Origin: Acanthaster planci
Taxonomy: Eukaryota; Echinodermata; Asteroidea; Valvatida; Acanthasteridae
DNA length: 64,000 bases
Reading direction: 5' to 3'
NCBI RefSeq assembly: GCF_001949145.1
Contig: NW_019091569.1
Coordinates: 70,397 to 134,396, forward strand
In this document: positions 48,710-59,299 of the stretch, piece by piece
Layout: every line of letters begins with the position of its first letter
Position numbering within the stretch: the stretch's first letter is position 1
Made by a program: the position numbers and the translations under genes
Notes under the pieces: model-generated
Database searches by the model: none
What the model was told of the DNA's origin: nothing
What the model saw: the letters and a program-made list of their open reading frames with translations, nothing else

Positions 48710-48812
48710 AAAAAATCCGCCGAATTCGGCGGATAAAAAGATTCTTATCATCACCTCGGCAACAAATTAAGTGAACCATCACCGTCGCTCTCTTCGGTTA
48801 AGAGTAATTTAA
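48710..48812 (-). promoter_or_regulatory. L10 (rplJ) leader, autoregulatory RNA with attenuator
   Basis: The minus-strand RNA contains TTAACCGAAGAGAGCGACGG, then TTGTTGCCGAGGTGATG, matching the conserved strands of the ribosomal L10 leader; GCGACG can pair with TGTTGC. It is followed by a perfect 20-base palindrome (48715-48734, ATCCGCCGAA/TTCGGCGGAT) and a T run just 5 bases before rplJ, a terminator-like attenuator. In the family, L10-L7/L12 binds the leader to repress the operon. Confidence 0.78.
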
Positions 48813-48836
48813 CATAAAAAACTCAAATTGTAAAGA

Positions 48837-49364
48837 TTATTCGTTTTGTTTCAGAACATGAATGTTGGGTAAATTACGATATTTTTCATTTAAATCAAGT
48901 CCGCATCCGACAAATCAACGTCCATGAGCCGCAACTGTAAATAAAGTATTGGTATTTGCTAATTGAACTTGCGACACATCGGTCAATTTCAGCAAACTAC
49001 AAAAACTTAAACTTGCCGGAGATTGAGAAAGTATGAATGTTTCAACCATTTTTAATGTTTTGCCGGTACTTATGATATCTTCTAAAACGAGAATGTGTTT
49101 ATTTTTGAGATTAATTTTGATATTTTTGTAAAATTGAGCATGATCATTTTGTTTTGTTCCTTTGTATGATGAAACGGCCACAAAATCAATTTGAACATTA
49201 ATTTTTAATTGTTGCGCTAAATTGACACAAAAAAAAACGGCTCCGTTTAATACTCCGATTAAAACTAACTTTTTATTGATATATTTTGTATTTAAATAAT
49301 TAGCGTAACGAGTAATTGCGGCTTGAACCTGTTGTTCGGAAAAAATTATTTTGCCCAAACTCAT
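48837..49364 (-). CDS. hpt: Hypoxanthine phosphoribosyltransferase
   Basis: 175 residues. PRPP-binding motif VLEDIISTGKTLKMVE and the flexible-loop SSYKGT; converts hypoxanthine or guanine to IMP or GMP. Follows purB by only a few bases, forming a purine salvage set with purA and prs. Confidence 0.94.
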
Positions 49365-49369
49365 ATAAT

Positions 49370-50677
49370 TTATTTATTCTTGCGAAAATCTTTGAAAATA
49401 TGTTGATAAAGCTGATCAATATTTTGTAAAAAACTCTCTCAATTTCAAATATTTTTTCAATCCTTTGATTTCATTCAAGTAAGTTCTTTTTCTTTTTGCA
49501 TGAGTTTTCGAAAATCCTTCTTTTGGGCAATCGCTTTTTGTGCATTTCTTTGTACAATTTTATAGGCTTCGTTACGTGTCATTTCTCGATGACGAATTAA
49601 ATAAAGTAAAACACGATGACTAAAAACAGCAATTTCTCCTTCTTTTAAATGAAGTTTAATCTGTTGATAATTAATTTTTAAAGACATAATAATTTTGGTC
49701 AAACGCGACAACATAAAACCAAGTAAATTAGATAATTCGGGAAGCGTGAATCTTTCAATCGACGAATTTGTTAAATCTCTTTCGTGTCAGAGTAAATTAG
49801 TTGAAAAAATAGCTTGCGACATGCTTCGAAACAAACGGGCTAATCCGCAGATATTTTCCGACAAACGAGGATTTTTCTTATGCGGCATGGCCGAAGAACC
49901 TTTTTGACCGCGAGTAAAATTTTCTTGCAATTCGCTAATTTCGCTTCTTTGTAAATTTCGAATTTCCAAAGCAATTTTTTCTAAAGTTGTGGATAAATTA
50001 TTTCAACTATTAATTAAAGCAATTAAACGATCACGACTCATTAACTGATTGACCGCATAATCAACTTTCATTTGCAGTTTTTGAGCCACAAATTCCGTAA
50101 TTGATAGGGGAAGATCGCAATGAATTCCGGTCGGCCCGGCAATTTTGACCACACGAATTAATTCCTGGGATTTTCGCAAAGCAATTTCATGACGAGATAA
50201 TTCATCGTATCAAAGGGCAAATTTGTAACCCAAAGTAATTGGTTCCGCATATTGACCGTGAGTTCGCCCGATCATAAGAGTGTTTTTTTCTTCAAGAGCT
50301 TTTTTTTGTACTTCACTTTTCAAATCATTTAATAGTTGCAAAATGATGGTGGAAGTTTTGTTTAAAAGATAATTGAGTGAGGTATCCAAGACATCGTTTG
50401 AGGTCAAACCATAATGTATTCAACGCCCCGCTTTTCCACATTGCGCACTCAACATGTCAACAAAAGCTGCCATTTCATGATTGAGTTTGCTTTCTCGATT
50501 TTTTCAATCGGCAATATTCAAATGAACTTTCTGAATAACTTCAATTTCCGATTGAGAAATCAAACCTTCTTTATGTCATGCCTGAGCAACGAGAATTTCA
50601 ATATTTTTTCAAACTTCCGCGCGACTTTCTTCGCTTCAAAGTTCGTTAATTAATGGAAATTGGTATCTTTTAATCAT
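49370..50677 (-). CDS. purB: Adenylosuccinate lyase
   Basis: 435 residues. Fumarase/aspartase superfamily with [20 protein letters not shown] signature, [13 protein letters not shown] and [15 protein letters not shown]. It splits adenylosuccinate to AMP plus fumarate. Ends 5 bases before hpt starts; its substrate is made by the upstream pth::purA fusion. Confidence 0.96.
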
Positions 50678-50729
50678 AAAAATAAGTTTTAGAACACATA
50701 AAAATTATAAAGCATAGAATAAAAATAAA

Positions 50730-52598
50730 CTATGAATTTCGTAAAAAAGTGGCTTCGCGACGAGGTCCAACGGATAAATATTTAATCGGAACTTCTAATA
50801 ATTGTTCAATTGTTTTTACATAATTTTGAGTATTTTTCGGCAAATCCGAAAACTTACGAACATTTTGAATATTTTTTGTTCATCCGGGTAATGTTATATA
50901 TTGAATTTTTAGATCCTTTTCAATTCTATCTAAGGCTCCGGGTGATATATGAGTTTTATTATTATATTGAATGGCAATTTTTAATTTATCAAATCCGCTC
51001 AAGGCATCCAAACATGTCAAAGCTAAAAAATGAAACCCATTAATGCTACAGGCATAACGCCCCATTACCGCATCAAATCATCCGATTCGGCGTGGTCGTC
51101 CCGTAACAACTCCTTTTTCGTGCCCGAGTTTTAAAATTTTATTCGCTTGTCTCATCGGCATTGTTGTCGGTAAAGGACCTTTTCCCACACGAGTGTTATA
51201 AGCTTTAAAAACTCCTAAATGAATGGATTTATTTCAAAATAAATAATCCAATCCTAACACATTCGCGGTTACCGTTGTGGGTGTGCTAGTGACAAAGGGA
51301 TAAGTTCCAAAATTCAAATCTAACAAAGTACCTTGCGCTCCTTCAAAAAGAATATTCTGATTACGATGAGCAACAAAAAATTCGTATAAATCACAAACAT
51401 AGGGTTGAATGAGAGCAAATTGAGTAAGTAATTTACGAGATATAGTTTCTCAATGTAGAGGTTTTTGTCCATAAATTTGAGTAAAAATAGGATTTTTTTG
51501 TTGAAGGACTTTAATTAATTTTTGAATAAAAAATTCTTTATGACAAAGATCACCTAATCGAAATCCTTGGCGAGCTACTTTGTCCTGCATACACGGACCT
51601 ATGCCTTGTTTGGTTGTACCGATTTTGTCAGTTCTTTGTTGTTCTTCTCATTCGTCTTGTCAAAGATGATAAGGCATGATTAAATGAGCGGAAGCGGAAA
51701 TTTTTAATTTTATATTGGGTTGAATTTTTTGAATTTGCTTTCATTCCTTTAATAGTACACTTAAATTAATTAAACACCCCGTTCCGATAACAATCGTTTT
51801 GCCGGCATGCAAACATCCGACAGGCAAAATAGAAAATTGATATTTTTTATCTTTTACCTGTATACTATGTCCGGCATTATTGCCGCCGGAAAAACGAGCA
51901 ATAATTGAATAATTTTCTTTTGCTAAAAAATCAACAATTTTACCTTTCCCTTCATCTCCTCATTGAGCGCCAATAATTGTTAAAGTATGATTTTTATGCG
52001 ACTGACTTTGTTGAAAATTCTTTTTTTGATGAAATAAACTAATGACTTTGGCTGGAGTTTCATTCGCAATTTCATAACTTAACTGAATAAAAATTTGATA
52101 AATGTGATCAAATTGTTTCATTAATTGTGTTTTTTCGCACGAACTAAAGGGCGATAAAACAAAGTTTTTGTACGGTTTTTGGCCACCGATGCCAAATAAT
52201 AAAGAATAAAAATCTTGATTCAAAAAAATTTCCGATAAATTAATTAATCCATTATGACTGTTGCGTGGTAAGTGATCTCGAAATGTATATTTTCCGGTTT
52301 CTAAATGTAAGTTGTCGGCACAAACGATAATCGGACAAGCATTAATTTGTAACTCTTGCATTGCTTTTCTTAAAATAACACCGGATAAATTAATAAATGT
52401 TTTTAAACGCACTAATTTAAAATTGATATTATGAATTTGCTCATCAGCAACTCAACAATAAGCAAACTCTTTTCAACTTAAATTTCTCTGTTGAGCTCAA
52501 TATTCAACAAATTGCGAACCCGCATTATGGCGAGTATGTGAATATTGAGTTCCATGATTACCCAATCCAACCACTAAAATTTTTTTATTTTTTTGCAT
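50730..52598 (-). CDS. Peptidyl-tRNA hydrolase fused to adenylosuccinate synthetase
   Basis: One 622-residue frame. Residues 1 to about 190 are a Pth: [19 protein letters not shown] holds the Asn10 and His20 equivalents, FINLSG the Asn68, [10 protein letters not shown] the catalytic Asp, NSHNGLINL the Asn114. From about residue 205 the PurA part begins with [17 protein letters not shown] and continues NNAGHSIQV to a full-length synthetase (about 420 residues). Pth recycles peptidyl-tRNA; PurA makes adenylosuccinate from IMP and aspartate. The two are normally separate. The junction is open through a TGA Trp at 51960 in the PurA P-loop. An intact fusion is inferred because no stop or independent start was found. 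Starts overlapping prs by 14 bases; purB follows. Confidence 0.92.
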
Positions 52599-53592
52599 TT
52601 ATTCATTCCTTCAATTGATCAAGATTGATAGAGTATGGAGTTTGTTTTTCAGAAGCTTGAATTCATTCGCTAATAAAGGGAGCGAGCGAAATAATATGAA
52701 CAAAAGACGAATGAAAAAATTTATCTTTCGAAAGCGGACAACTGTCGCTTATTCAAATTTCATCAAATTCTTTTCGAGCTAAGCTTTTTTGCAGATTGAA
52801 AATTGCGGAGCCGCTAAACAATCCATGAACTGCTAAAAGAACGACTTTTTGAGCACCTTTTTGTTTCAACGCTTGCGCAGTTTGGCAAATTGTGCCACCG
52901 GTATCAATCATATCATCAATTAAAATTACATTTTTATTTTTCACCTCTCCGGAAATAGAAACGATTGAACTTTGATTTGGAGTCGGACGAATTTTGTGAA
53001 TAATGACGGGTTGAGTCGAAAACAAGTCAAATATTGCACGAAAACGCCGAAAACACCCCGCATCCGGAGCCACTAAAACATAATTATCTAATCGATTTTG
53101 CAATGCATTTTGCAAAAGAATGCCCATAATGGATAAATTAGCTACCGATGTATTGGGTAAACTTCAAGAATGCGGATTGTGAGAATCAAAAGTGAGAAGT
53201 GAATGAATTGGTCCTAAACCTACTGCTAATTTTGGAATTAATCCAGAATTAATAGATTGTGTTGAATTAAACATTTGGTCTTGCCGCCCAAAAGGTAAAT
53301 AGGGCAGAATGAGAGAAACTGAATGCGGATGAGAGGCAAAAATAGTTTGTAAAGACAATAAAAATTCTAAAACACTAATCGCGATTGGAGCAGTAAATTG
53401 ATGAAAGAAAAAAACTTTCTTTTTTTGAAAAGAAATAGGAGTTGTAATTAACATCTCCGAATCCGCAAATTCTCTTCGAATTAATTCAATGTAACGAAGA
53501 CCGGCTCGTTGAGCAATTGAACTACCTATTTTTTTATTTGATGAAAGACTGACCAAAATTGCCTGTGGCAGCGATGGTGGAAAATTTTTCAT
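52585..53592 (-). CDS. prs: Ribose-phosphate pyrophosphokinase
   Basis: 335 residues. Makes PRPP from ribose 5-phosphate. FADSEMLITTPISFQ, the LPYLPFGRQDQMF flag-loop and the PRPP site VILIDDMIDTGGTIC are present. The stop lies 14 bases inside the pth::purA gene. prs next to pth is a common bacterial order, so the fusion has kept synteny for pth. Confidence 0.94.
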
Positions 53593-53597
53593 GAAAC

Positions 53598-54098
53598 TTA
53601 TGTTTTTTTCGTTGAGTGATTTGGAGAAATGTCTTTCGCGGGAGGAGTTTTAGACAAAATATTTTTTTCGGTTGATTGAGATGATGTCGAGGATTCTGAA
53701 TTCATTTTGAATTTGGAATCTACCGACGATTCGAAAGGACTTTTTACAACTTTTCTATATCGAAAATGCTTTTCTTTGTCTAAATTGATAACTAAATAGC
53801 GAACTATCTCTTTCATTAAGCGAACTCTTTTTTGAAAATCTAAAATTTGAGCTTTGGTGGTTTCTAAATTCAACAAAAAATAATAACCTTTTTCTTTGCG
53901 CTTAATTGGATAAGCAAATTTTTGAAACCCCAAATCAACTTTTTTTGTCACCTTGCCGCCGAGCATTTTCAAAATTTTTTCTTTTACATTTTCCACATTT
54001 TTTACATCTTGATCAACAATATAAACAATTTCATATTTGTTATTTAACGTTGAATTTAAATTTGAAGGGGAAAAATCGGAAGAGTTTTTATTTGTCAT
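53598..54098 (-). CDS. rpsF: 30S ribosomal protein S6 with C-terminal extension
   Basis: 166 residues. S6 core (about 22-115) YEIVYIVDQDVKNVENV, KKVDLGFQKFAYPIKRK. The remaining 50 residues are Ser/Thr/Lys-rich and probably disordered. Separated from ssb-rpsR, its usual neighbours. Followed by prs after 5 bases. Confidence 0.93.
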   Translation of the reverse strand: MTNKNSSDFSPSNLNSTLNNKYEIVYIVDQDVKNVENVKEKILKMLGGKVTKKVDLGFQKFAYPIKRKEKGYYFLLNLETTKAQILDFQKRVRLMKEIVRYLVINLDKEKHFRYRKVVKSPFESSVDSKFKMNSESSTSSQSTEKNILSKTPPAKDISPNHSTKKT

Positions 54099-54149
54099 AG
54101 TTTGTTATACAAATTATAGAATAAAATTAACAAAAACACAGAAAAAATA

Positions 54150-54155
54150 TATAAT
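54150..54155 (+). promoter_or_regulatory. -10 element for tRNA-Arg(UCG)
   Basis: TATAAT 20 bases before the tRNA, in the divergent spacer with rpsF. Confidence 0.5.
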
Positions 54156-54175
54156 CTAGGTGTGTTTATTTGGTA

Positions 54176-54252
54176 GCGCCCGTAGCTCAATTGGATAGAG
54201 CGTTTGGTTTCGGCCCAAGAGGTTGAGAGTTCAAGTCTTTCCGGGCGTACCA
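54176..54252 (+). tRNA. tRNA-Arg(UCG)
   Basis: Acceptor GCGCCCG/CGGGCGT, D arm GCTC..GAGC, anticodon stem TTTGG/CCAAG with loop TTTCGGC (anticodon TCG), T stem GAGAG/CTTTC; CCA encoded. Reads CGA/CGN arginine codons. Ends 2 bases from the stop of the convergent restriction-modification gene. Confidence 0.88.
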
Positions 54253-54254
54253 TT

Positions 54255-56036
<1,782 letters not shown>

Positions 56037-56132
56037 AAGTCGGTAAAATGATCTTACAGAATTTTTAGAAAAAATAAATAGATCTATTTAATCGACAAAA
56101 AATTCAATAATTCGCTGAAAAAAAAAAAAAAA

Positions 56133-57113
56133 CTAAACGATATTGTCCAAATCGGTAATGAGTTTGGGAATATCGTTAGCGGAGGTTAATTTTATAGAAG
56201 CCGCTCAGGCGGTTCCTTGGCCACCGTACTTTATCGCGGTTTGATAGACTGAATATTCATTCAAAGAACGAATTTCTCCTTTAACATAATCTTTGCCTTC
56301 CACCAGTAAGAGTCAAATACGACCTTGAAGAGAAAGAACAAAGCTATAAATTAAATAATAAGCCGCCGTGTCAGGATTAAATTCCGAATACTTTTGTAAA
56401 ATATCTTTGGAAATATATCCGTAAACGACATTTTTTTTAGGAGAAGTTTTGATTTGGCGAAGCAAATAAGATCGTAAACTTAATTCTTGGCTCGATAAAT
56501 TATATAAATTTTTATTGATTTGTTCGACCGAAAATCCAGTTCGACATCATTGATCAATTAATTGATATGTTTTCTCATCAATAATCCCATAATTCATGCG
56601 ATAAGAACGAGTTAATAACCCGGTATATAATCTTTCGGCAACAACAGATGACAATTTTTTCTGAGTAAAGGCAAAAAACTCCCCTAAAATTTGGCTGGTT
56701 GCCGGAGCATTGTCATTATTACATTCAATATTCGTTATTTTCTCTTGAATCGGATGATTGTCAATTCGAGCGGAAAAAGGAATTATGTTTTTTACGGATG
56801 CTCATGGAGCAGCTATGAGACTCGTTTTCGGAGTATTTAAAATAATCACAAATGCTCTACCATAAAGACGTAAATCAGAAATTTTGTCGGGTGTCCCCAT
56901 AAAATTCAATCTTTTCACCGGTGATGAATCACCCGGAGCATAAACTTGCTTACCGGATCAATTTTCTTTAATAAAAGCCTTTAAAGCAAATTGAGCTCCC
57001 AAATCATCACCACTGGGATTTATCTGTCGCAAAATAATAATTGCTTCGTATCTATCAATATTTTCCAGTATTTTCGGAAAAGTTTCTTTATAATCATTTA
57101 GTTGTAAATTCAT
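56133..57113 (-). CDS. DHH-family phosphoesterase-like protein with altered metal sites
   Basis: 326 residues, similar in plan to bacterial NrnA/MgpA-type DHH-DHHA1 proteins (oligoribonuclease and pAp phosphatase). Usual metal motifs have changed: the first Asp motif (normally PDxDxxGS) is NPSGDDLGAQ, DHHP is DNHP in FSARIDNHPIQEK, and the DHHA1 GGH motif is GGQGTAWAAS. It may be inactive or bind a ligand only. Starts with a weak ribosome site; preceded by a poly-A/T spacer. Family assignment is good; activity uncertain. Confidence 0.72.
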
Positions 57114-57230
57114 ATTTTATTCCTTTCTTGATAGTTATCATAAAAGAGTATAACATATAAAATTTATACAAAAAAAGACGGAAATTATTTACTTTTTAGC
57201 AATTTTAGGATAAAAATAATATAGAACAAA

Positions 57231-57246
57231 TGTAGGGTGGAGCAGT

Positions 57247-57277
<31 letters not shown>

Positions 57278-57305
57278 ATTGGTTCGATTCCAGTCCCTAC
57301 AACCA
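57231..57305 (+). tRNA. tRNA-Met(CAU), probable initiator
   Basis: Acceptor TGTAGGG/CCCTACA, D arm GAGC..GCTC, anticodon stem TCAGG/CCTGA with loop CTCATAA, CCA encoded. D-arm and TCGTCAGGCTCATAACCTGA sequence match bacterial initiators except that the three anticodon-stem GC pairs are AT/GC/GC and the end pair is U1-A72 instead of C1xA72. Likely the initiator; an elongator assignment is possible. Confidence 0.82.
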
Positions 57306-57350
57306 AATTAAATTTTTAAAAAATCTTTTTCTATAATTTTAAAAATAGTT

Positions 57351-57356
57351 TATAAT
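57351..57356 (+). promoter_or_regulatory. -10 element TATAAT of candidate small RNA
   Basis: Perfect TATAAT 6 bases before the predicted RNA start. Position and the downstream terminator define a short transcription unit. Confidence 0.5.
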
Positions 57357-57361
57357 TGAGT

Positions 57362-57513
57362 TAAATAAGATTGGCAGAAGCAAATAAGATATTGCTTCTA
57401 GCATGAGGGTTAGGCATCCCTAGTAACTCGCCTATTTTTTGGTTACCTTTTTTGTTAAGATTGAGAGGTAAGTAAGACAGAAATAGCACATTTTCGAATG
57501 TGCTATTTTTTTT
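57362..57513 (+). ncRNA. Candidate structured small RNA (about 150 nt)
   Basis: A short unit bounded by TATAAT and a strong terminator holds no convincing protein. Inside are a perfect 8-bp hairpin AGAAGCAA/TTGCTTCT (57376-57399 region), AGGG/CCCT, and GTAAC/GTTAC, and an element TAAGATTG repeated near both ends. It lies between tRNA-Met and tRNA-Asp genes on the same strand. It lacks the signatures of SRP RNA (no GGTAGCAGCC-like core), RNase P RNA and tmRNA. Identity unknown; mollicutes carry small RNAs of unclear role. Confidence 0.45.
57481..57513 (+). terminator. Terminator of candidate small RNA
   Basis: 12-bp perfect stem AAATAGCACATT/AATGTGCTATTT closed by a TTCG tetraloop and followed by a T run. 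Among the clearest intrinsic terminators here. Confidence 0.9.
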
Positions 57514-57596
57514 ATATAGAAAAACGAGAACTTTTAAAATCGGGTTAAAATATTGATAAGTTGAATGGGCATTAAAAAACTCATTCTTAATAGATT

Positions 57597-57671
57597 GGAT
57601 CTGTGGTGTACTGGTAACATGTCTCCCTGTCCAGGAGAAGACAGCGAGTTCGATTCTCGTCAGATCCGCCA
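57597..57671 (+). tRNA. tRNA-Asp(GUC)
   Basis: Acceptor GGATCTG/CAGATCC, anticodon stem TCTCC/GGAGA with loop CTGTCCA (anticodon GTC); CCA encoded. Followed 5 bases later by tRNA-Phe. Confidence 0.9.
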
Positions 57672-57676
57672 TTCTT

Positions 57677-57751
57677 GGTTCAGTAGCTCAGTGGTAGAGC
57701 ACTTGACTGAAGCTCAAGGTGTCGGCAGTTCAATTCTGTCCTGAACCACCA
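57677..57751 (+). tRNA. tRNA-Phe(GAA)
   Basis: Acceptor GGTTCAG/CTGAACC, anticodon stem CTTGA/TCAAG with loop CTGAAGC (anticodon GAA), normal T arm, CCA encoded. Confidence 0.9.
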
Positions 57752-57841
57752 TTAAAAATTTAACTTACTTCAATTATATTTTGCTTTTTGCAAAATAACT
57801 ATGTCAAAGCGACATAAGATTTTATTTTCATAAAACATTTC

Positions 57842-58546
57842 ATGAAAATCAATTCAGTGCAAAACATTCAAAATTGTTTGTTGAAAATAAAAAATGCTCA
57901 AATCGCAGTCAAGCAAAAACAATTTTTTAAAACAAAAAAAGGAGAATATGCCGAGCATGACAAGTTTTTAGGCATTCGTATGCCGGATTTGCATCGAATT
58001 GCTCAAAAAGGTCATCATTTAACATTCGATGAGATTCAAATATTGATTCGTTCGAAATGACATGAATTTCGAATGTTGGCTTTATTAATTTTACGCAATC
58101 AGTATGTTCGGTCTTCTCAACGAAAACAAAATCAAATTTATAACTTTTATGTCAATAATTTTCAATATGTGAATAATTGAGATTTAGTTGATAGTTCAGC
58201 TCCGTATATTGTCGGCCGTCATTTAATGAATCAAAATCGTCGTGTTTTATATGACTGATTAAAGAGTGAAAATGTTTGAATACGGCGAATTGCGATGGTC
58301 ACAAATTGATGATTTATTCGTAAAAACGATTTAAAAGAAATTTTTTCGATGGCTTATCAATGCCTGAATGACAAACATGATCTAATGCAAAAAGCCACGG
58401 GATGAATGTTAAGAGAAGCGGGTAAAAAAAATCAGCATCTTTTATTAAAATTTTTAAATCAATATGCGAATCAAATGCCACGAATCACTCTTCGTTATGC
58501 TTTGGAAAAAATAGAATTTTCCAAACGAAAAAAAATATTTAACTAA
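57842..58546 (+). CDS. DNA alkylation repair protein (AlkD-like HEAT fold)
   Basis: 234 residues of helical repeats. Segments KFLGIRMPDLHRIAQKG, HEFRMLALLILRNQY, NNWDLVDSSAPYIVGRHL and RRIAMVTNWWFIRKND resemble AlkD, a glycosylase that removes alkylated bases; the NWDLVD element and the downstream WWFIRK and AGWMLREAG-type strip (ATGWMLREAGKK) are typical. Ends convergent with the AIM24 gene: stop codons are next to each other. Confidence 0.85.
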
Positions 58547-59227
58547 TTAATATTGTCGGTCGGGTTTTGGTAAATAAGGAGTAATCGCCCCCACAAATTC
58601 AAGAACATTTTTAGTTTGAATATAAACGGTGGCAGGACCAATAATTTCCACAATTAAAGCTTCTCCACCTAAAAAAGTAGTTTTTCAACTACCATGTCGA
58701 ATTACATCGTATTCGGCCAGAGAATTAAAGCCAACTAATTGATAATTGTCAACAAGTATGCTTTCTCCATCGTCGAGTGTTTTTTTCATAATTCCCCCTC
58801 AACTATTAACAAACATTTTTCCGGTGCCGATAGTTTTTAACATAAATAGATTCGTACCAAAAATTCCTTTTTTAAATCCTTGTCATTGAGTATCTAGAGT
58901 TAAGTCACCGGTTGAGCACACAAAAGCTCCGCTTTGAATAATAAATTCTTCTTCAATTTCAATCACTTCGAGATCGCCAATCGCTTTTCCGGTCAGAGCT
59001 AAAACGGTTCCGTCTTCATTGGCGGTATACTCGTTGACAAAAAAGGATTCACCTCCTAAAACAGTTGCTTTTAATGAACCTCAAAAGCCGCTTTTACGCA
59101 TACGAGTTTTGGTTTCAATATCACCTTGAAGGTAGACCAAAGATCCTTTTTCTCCTACAACTTGTTCACCGGTATTTAATTCAAATTCCACAATACCAAC
59201 TGGATTCTTTAAAATTTTATATTTCAT
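58547..59227 (-). CDS. AIM24 family protein
   Basis: 226 residues of Gly-rich beta structure: VVGEKGSLVYLQGDIE, GGESFFVNEYTANEDG, FVCSTGDLTLDTQWQG and GGEALIVEIIGPATVYIQT match the AIM24/TIGR00266-type beta-barrel trimer family, whose bacterial function is unknown. It starts about 10 bases after a TATAAT, so the mRNA may be nearly leaderless. Divergent from cas9. Confidence 0.85.
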
Positions 59228-59236
59228 AACAGTTAA

Positions 59237-59242
59237 ATTATA
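59237..59242 (-). promoter_or_regulatory. -10 element of AIM24 gene
   Basis: Minus-strand TATAAT 9 bases before the ATG, implying a leaderless or near leaderless mRNA. Confidence 0.5.
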
Positions 59243-59263
59243 ACACTAAAAGTAATGTTTTTA

Positions 59264-59292
59264 TTGTGAAATAGAGTCTTTTGTTTTATAAT
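59264..59292 (+). promoter_or_regulatory. cas9 promoter (TTGTGA-17-TATAAT)
   Basis: -35-like TTGTGA at 59264-59269 and TATAAT at 59287-59292 with a 17-base spacer. TATAAT ends 7 bases before the ATG, so transcription should start at or next to the start codon (leaderless mRNA). The 72-base divergent region leaves no room for a tracrRNA gene or array. Confidence 0.6.
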
Positions 59293-59299
59293 GTAAATA

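Noticed and set aside
50730-52598. Pth as an independent gene ending before purA
   Set aside because: No TAA or TAG found at the junction, and no ribosome site before the PurA P-loop; kept as a fusion but flagged for read-level confirmation.
57362-57513. SRP RNA, RNase P RNA or tmRNA
   Set aside because: The defining conserved cores are absent and the length does not fit RNase P RNA or tmRNA.
57361-57672. Possible 103-residue protein on the minus strand
   Set aside because: It overlaps tRNA-Asp entirely at its start and the candidate small RNA at its end; its amino acid sequence derives from the tRNA and the RNA hairpins.
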